Below, piece by piece: positions 62,983 to 64,000 of a stretch of 64,000 bases of DNA. Position 1 is the first letter of the stretch; each line of letters begins with the position of its first letter. The position numbers and the translations under genes were made by a program. Source of the stretch: G963675935 sp963675935 (GTDB lineage Bacteria > Planctomycetota > Planctomycetia > Pirellulales > Thermoguttaceae); the NCBI GenBank assembly GCA_963675935.2, contig OY780964.2:310001-374000 (forward strand), written 5' to 3'. The notes beneath the pieces are model-generated. The model did no database searches. It had not been told where the DNA came from and saw only the letters and a list, made by a program, of their open reading frames with translations.

Positions 62983-64000
62983 TCAGAAATCCGCGCTGCC
63001 CGGCGTGCGGGGGAACGGGATCACGTCGCGGATGTTCGCCATGCCGGTGATGAACAATAGGATTCGCTCCAGCCCCAGCCCGAAGCCGGCGTGCGGAACC
63101 GTGCCGTAGCGCCGCAGGTCGAGATACCACCAGTAGCTCTCGGGTTCGAGGCCCTGCTCACGCATCCGATCTTCGAGCACGTCGAGCCGCTCCTCGCGCT
63201 GGCTGCCGCCGATGATTTCGCCCACCTTCGGCACCAGCACGTCCATCGCCCGGACCGTCCGGCCGTCGTCGTTCACCCGCATGTAAAACGGTTTGATCGT
63301 GCGGGGATAGTCGTACAAAATCACCGGCCGCTGGAAATGCTTTTCGGTCAGATAGCGTTCGTGCTCGGCCTGGAGATCGTTGCCCCAGCCGACGGGAAAC
63401 TCGAACGTCTGGCCCGACTTCTCCAGAATTTCGACGGCCTCGGTGTACGAAACGCGGAGGAACTCGCTCTCCAAAATGTGCCGGATCGTTTCCAAGACGG
63501 TTTTGTCGATCCGGTCGTTGAAGAACTGCATATCCTCCGGGCACTTTTCCAGCACGTCGCGGAAGATGCGTTTCAATAAACCTTCGGCCAGATCCATGTC
63601 GCCCCAGATGTCGCAAAAAGCCATCTCGGGTTCGATCATCCAGAACTCGGCCAAGTGGCGCGGCGTGTTGCTGTTCTCGGCGCGGAACGTGGGGCCGAAG
63701 GTGTAGCTCTTGCCCAGTCCGCAGGCGAAAATCTCCGCCTCGAGCTGTCCGCTGACCGTCAGGTAGGCGGGGCGGTCGAAGAAATCGAGCGAGAAATCGA
63801 CCCCGCCCTTTGCGTCTTTCTCACTCTTGAGACTATCGTCGCCTTTTGCGTTTTCTTCCGTCCCGTCCGGCAGACGGGACCTACTATCCGCCGCTGCACG
63901 TTTTGGCACGTTGTTCAGATCGAGCGTGGTGACTTGGAACATCGCGCCGGCGCCTTCGCAATCGCTGGCCGTGATCAGCGGCGTGTGGACGTAGAGGAAT
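62983..64000 (-). CDS. asnS: Asparaginyl-tRNA synthetase, C-terminal part (cut by window edge)
   Basis: 339 codons visible; the frame continues past the window (TPLITASDCEGAGAMFQVTT at the edge). Class II core: FGPTFRAENSNTPRHLAEFW (motif 2), GFGLGLERILLFITGMANIR (motif 3), ending FPRTPGSADF. A roughly 33-residue insertion after LDLNNVPK includes a repeat-encoded SRLPDGTEE. Gene starts beyond 64000. Confidence 0.95.
   Translation of the reverse strand, partial: FLYVHTPLITASDCEGAGAMFQVTTLDLNNVPKRAAADSRSRLPDGTEENAKGDDSLKSEKDAKGGVDFSLDFFDRPAYLTVSGQLEAEIFACGLGKSYTFGPTFRAENSNTPRHLAEFWMIEPEMAFCDIWGDMDLAEGLLKRIFRDVLEKCPEDMQFFNDRIDKTVLETIRHILESEFLRVSYTEAVEILEKSGQTFEFPVGWGNDLQAEHERYLTEKHFQRPVILYDYPRTIKPFYMRVNDDGRTVRAMDVLVPKVGEIIGGSQREERLDVLEDRMREQGLEPESYWWYLDLRRYGTVPHAGFGLGLERILLFITGMANIRDVIPFPRTPGSADF
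63862..63884. repeat. CCCGTCCGGCAGACGGG hairpin inserted in asnS
   Basis: Hairpin CCCGTC-CGGCA-GACGGG plus ACCTAC, the same unit as in cinA (12067-12091) in the opposite orientation. Confidence 0.75.

Overview
The window is about 60% GC and reads as a chromosome segment of a planctomycete, probably Pirellulales-like. The evidence is the gene content: a DUF1559 pseudopilin with its small carboxypeptidase-regulatory-like lipoprotein, three ECF sigma factors each followed by a membrane-anchored partner, PEP-CTERM proteins, a large alpha-2-macroglobulin, MoxR/DUF58, an extended SecA with a SEC-C tail, and many small interspersed palindromic repeats. No phage, complete insertion sequence or CRISPR array is visible.

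Layout. 1-4.6 kb: a truncated left-edge gene, a zinc-ribbon protein, the tail of an endonuclease/exonuclease/phosphatase gene, a secreted HEAT-repeat protein and a secreted esterase. 4.9-9.9 kb: a Gly/His-rich TPR protein, a zinc-ribbon membrane protein, a small orphan protein, and sigma factor 1 with its LolA-like partner. 10-13 kb: ruvB, a HAD phosphatase, cinA. 13-19 kb: sigma factor 2 and a 1702-residue anti-sigma/alpha-2-macroglobulin fusion. 19-30 kb: OmpA lipoprotein, a Ycf48-like/CBM9 protein, MoxR and DUF58, a VapBC-like pair, a beta-hydroxyacid dehydrogenase and rtcB. 30.5-40.2 kb: a glycan-related island, all on the minus strand, with sigma factor 3, a FecR regulator, two PEP-CTERM proteins, a UroD-like enzyme, a RhaT-type permease, two paralogous beta-propeller glycosidase-like proteins, the DUF1559 pseudopilin and its lipoprotein. 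40.4-47 kb: a probable ORF-less group II intron remnant, then isocitrate/isopropylmalate dehydrogenase, acpS, a membrane protein, a broken PIN toxin, glycyl-tRNA synthetase and hemE. 47-53 kb: a tripartite drug-efflux system (EmrB, EmrA, TetR and a divergent TolC-type lipoprotein) with a clear TetR operator. 53-64 kb: a CorA-like channel and HPr, BlaI/BlaR1-like regulators, secA, a second truncated PIN toxin, tRNA-Gln(CTG), a HicB stub and the C-terminal part of asnS.

Two themes run through the window. First, palindromic or low-complexity repeats have landed in frame inside seven protein genes, mostly in linkers or surface loops, while the same or similar families sit between other genes. Second, toxin-antitoxin debris is common: one apparently intact VapBC-like pair, two PIN toxins broken or truncated beside intact small partner genes, and a 29-codon HicB stub. 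The best candidate for an undescribed functional system is the 30.5-40.2 kb island, where a sigma factor and a FecR sensor carrying a glycan-binding-like domain head a sugar-uptake and glycosidase cluster.
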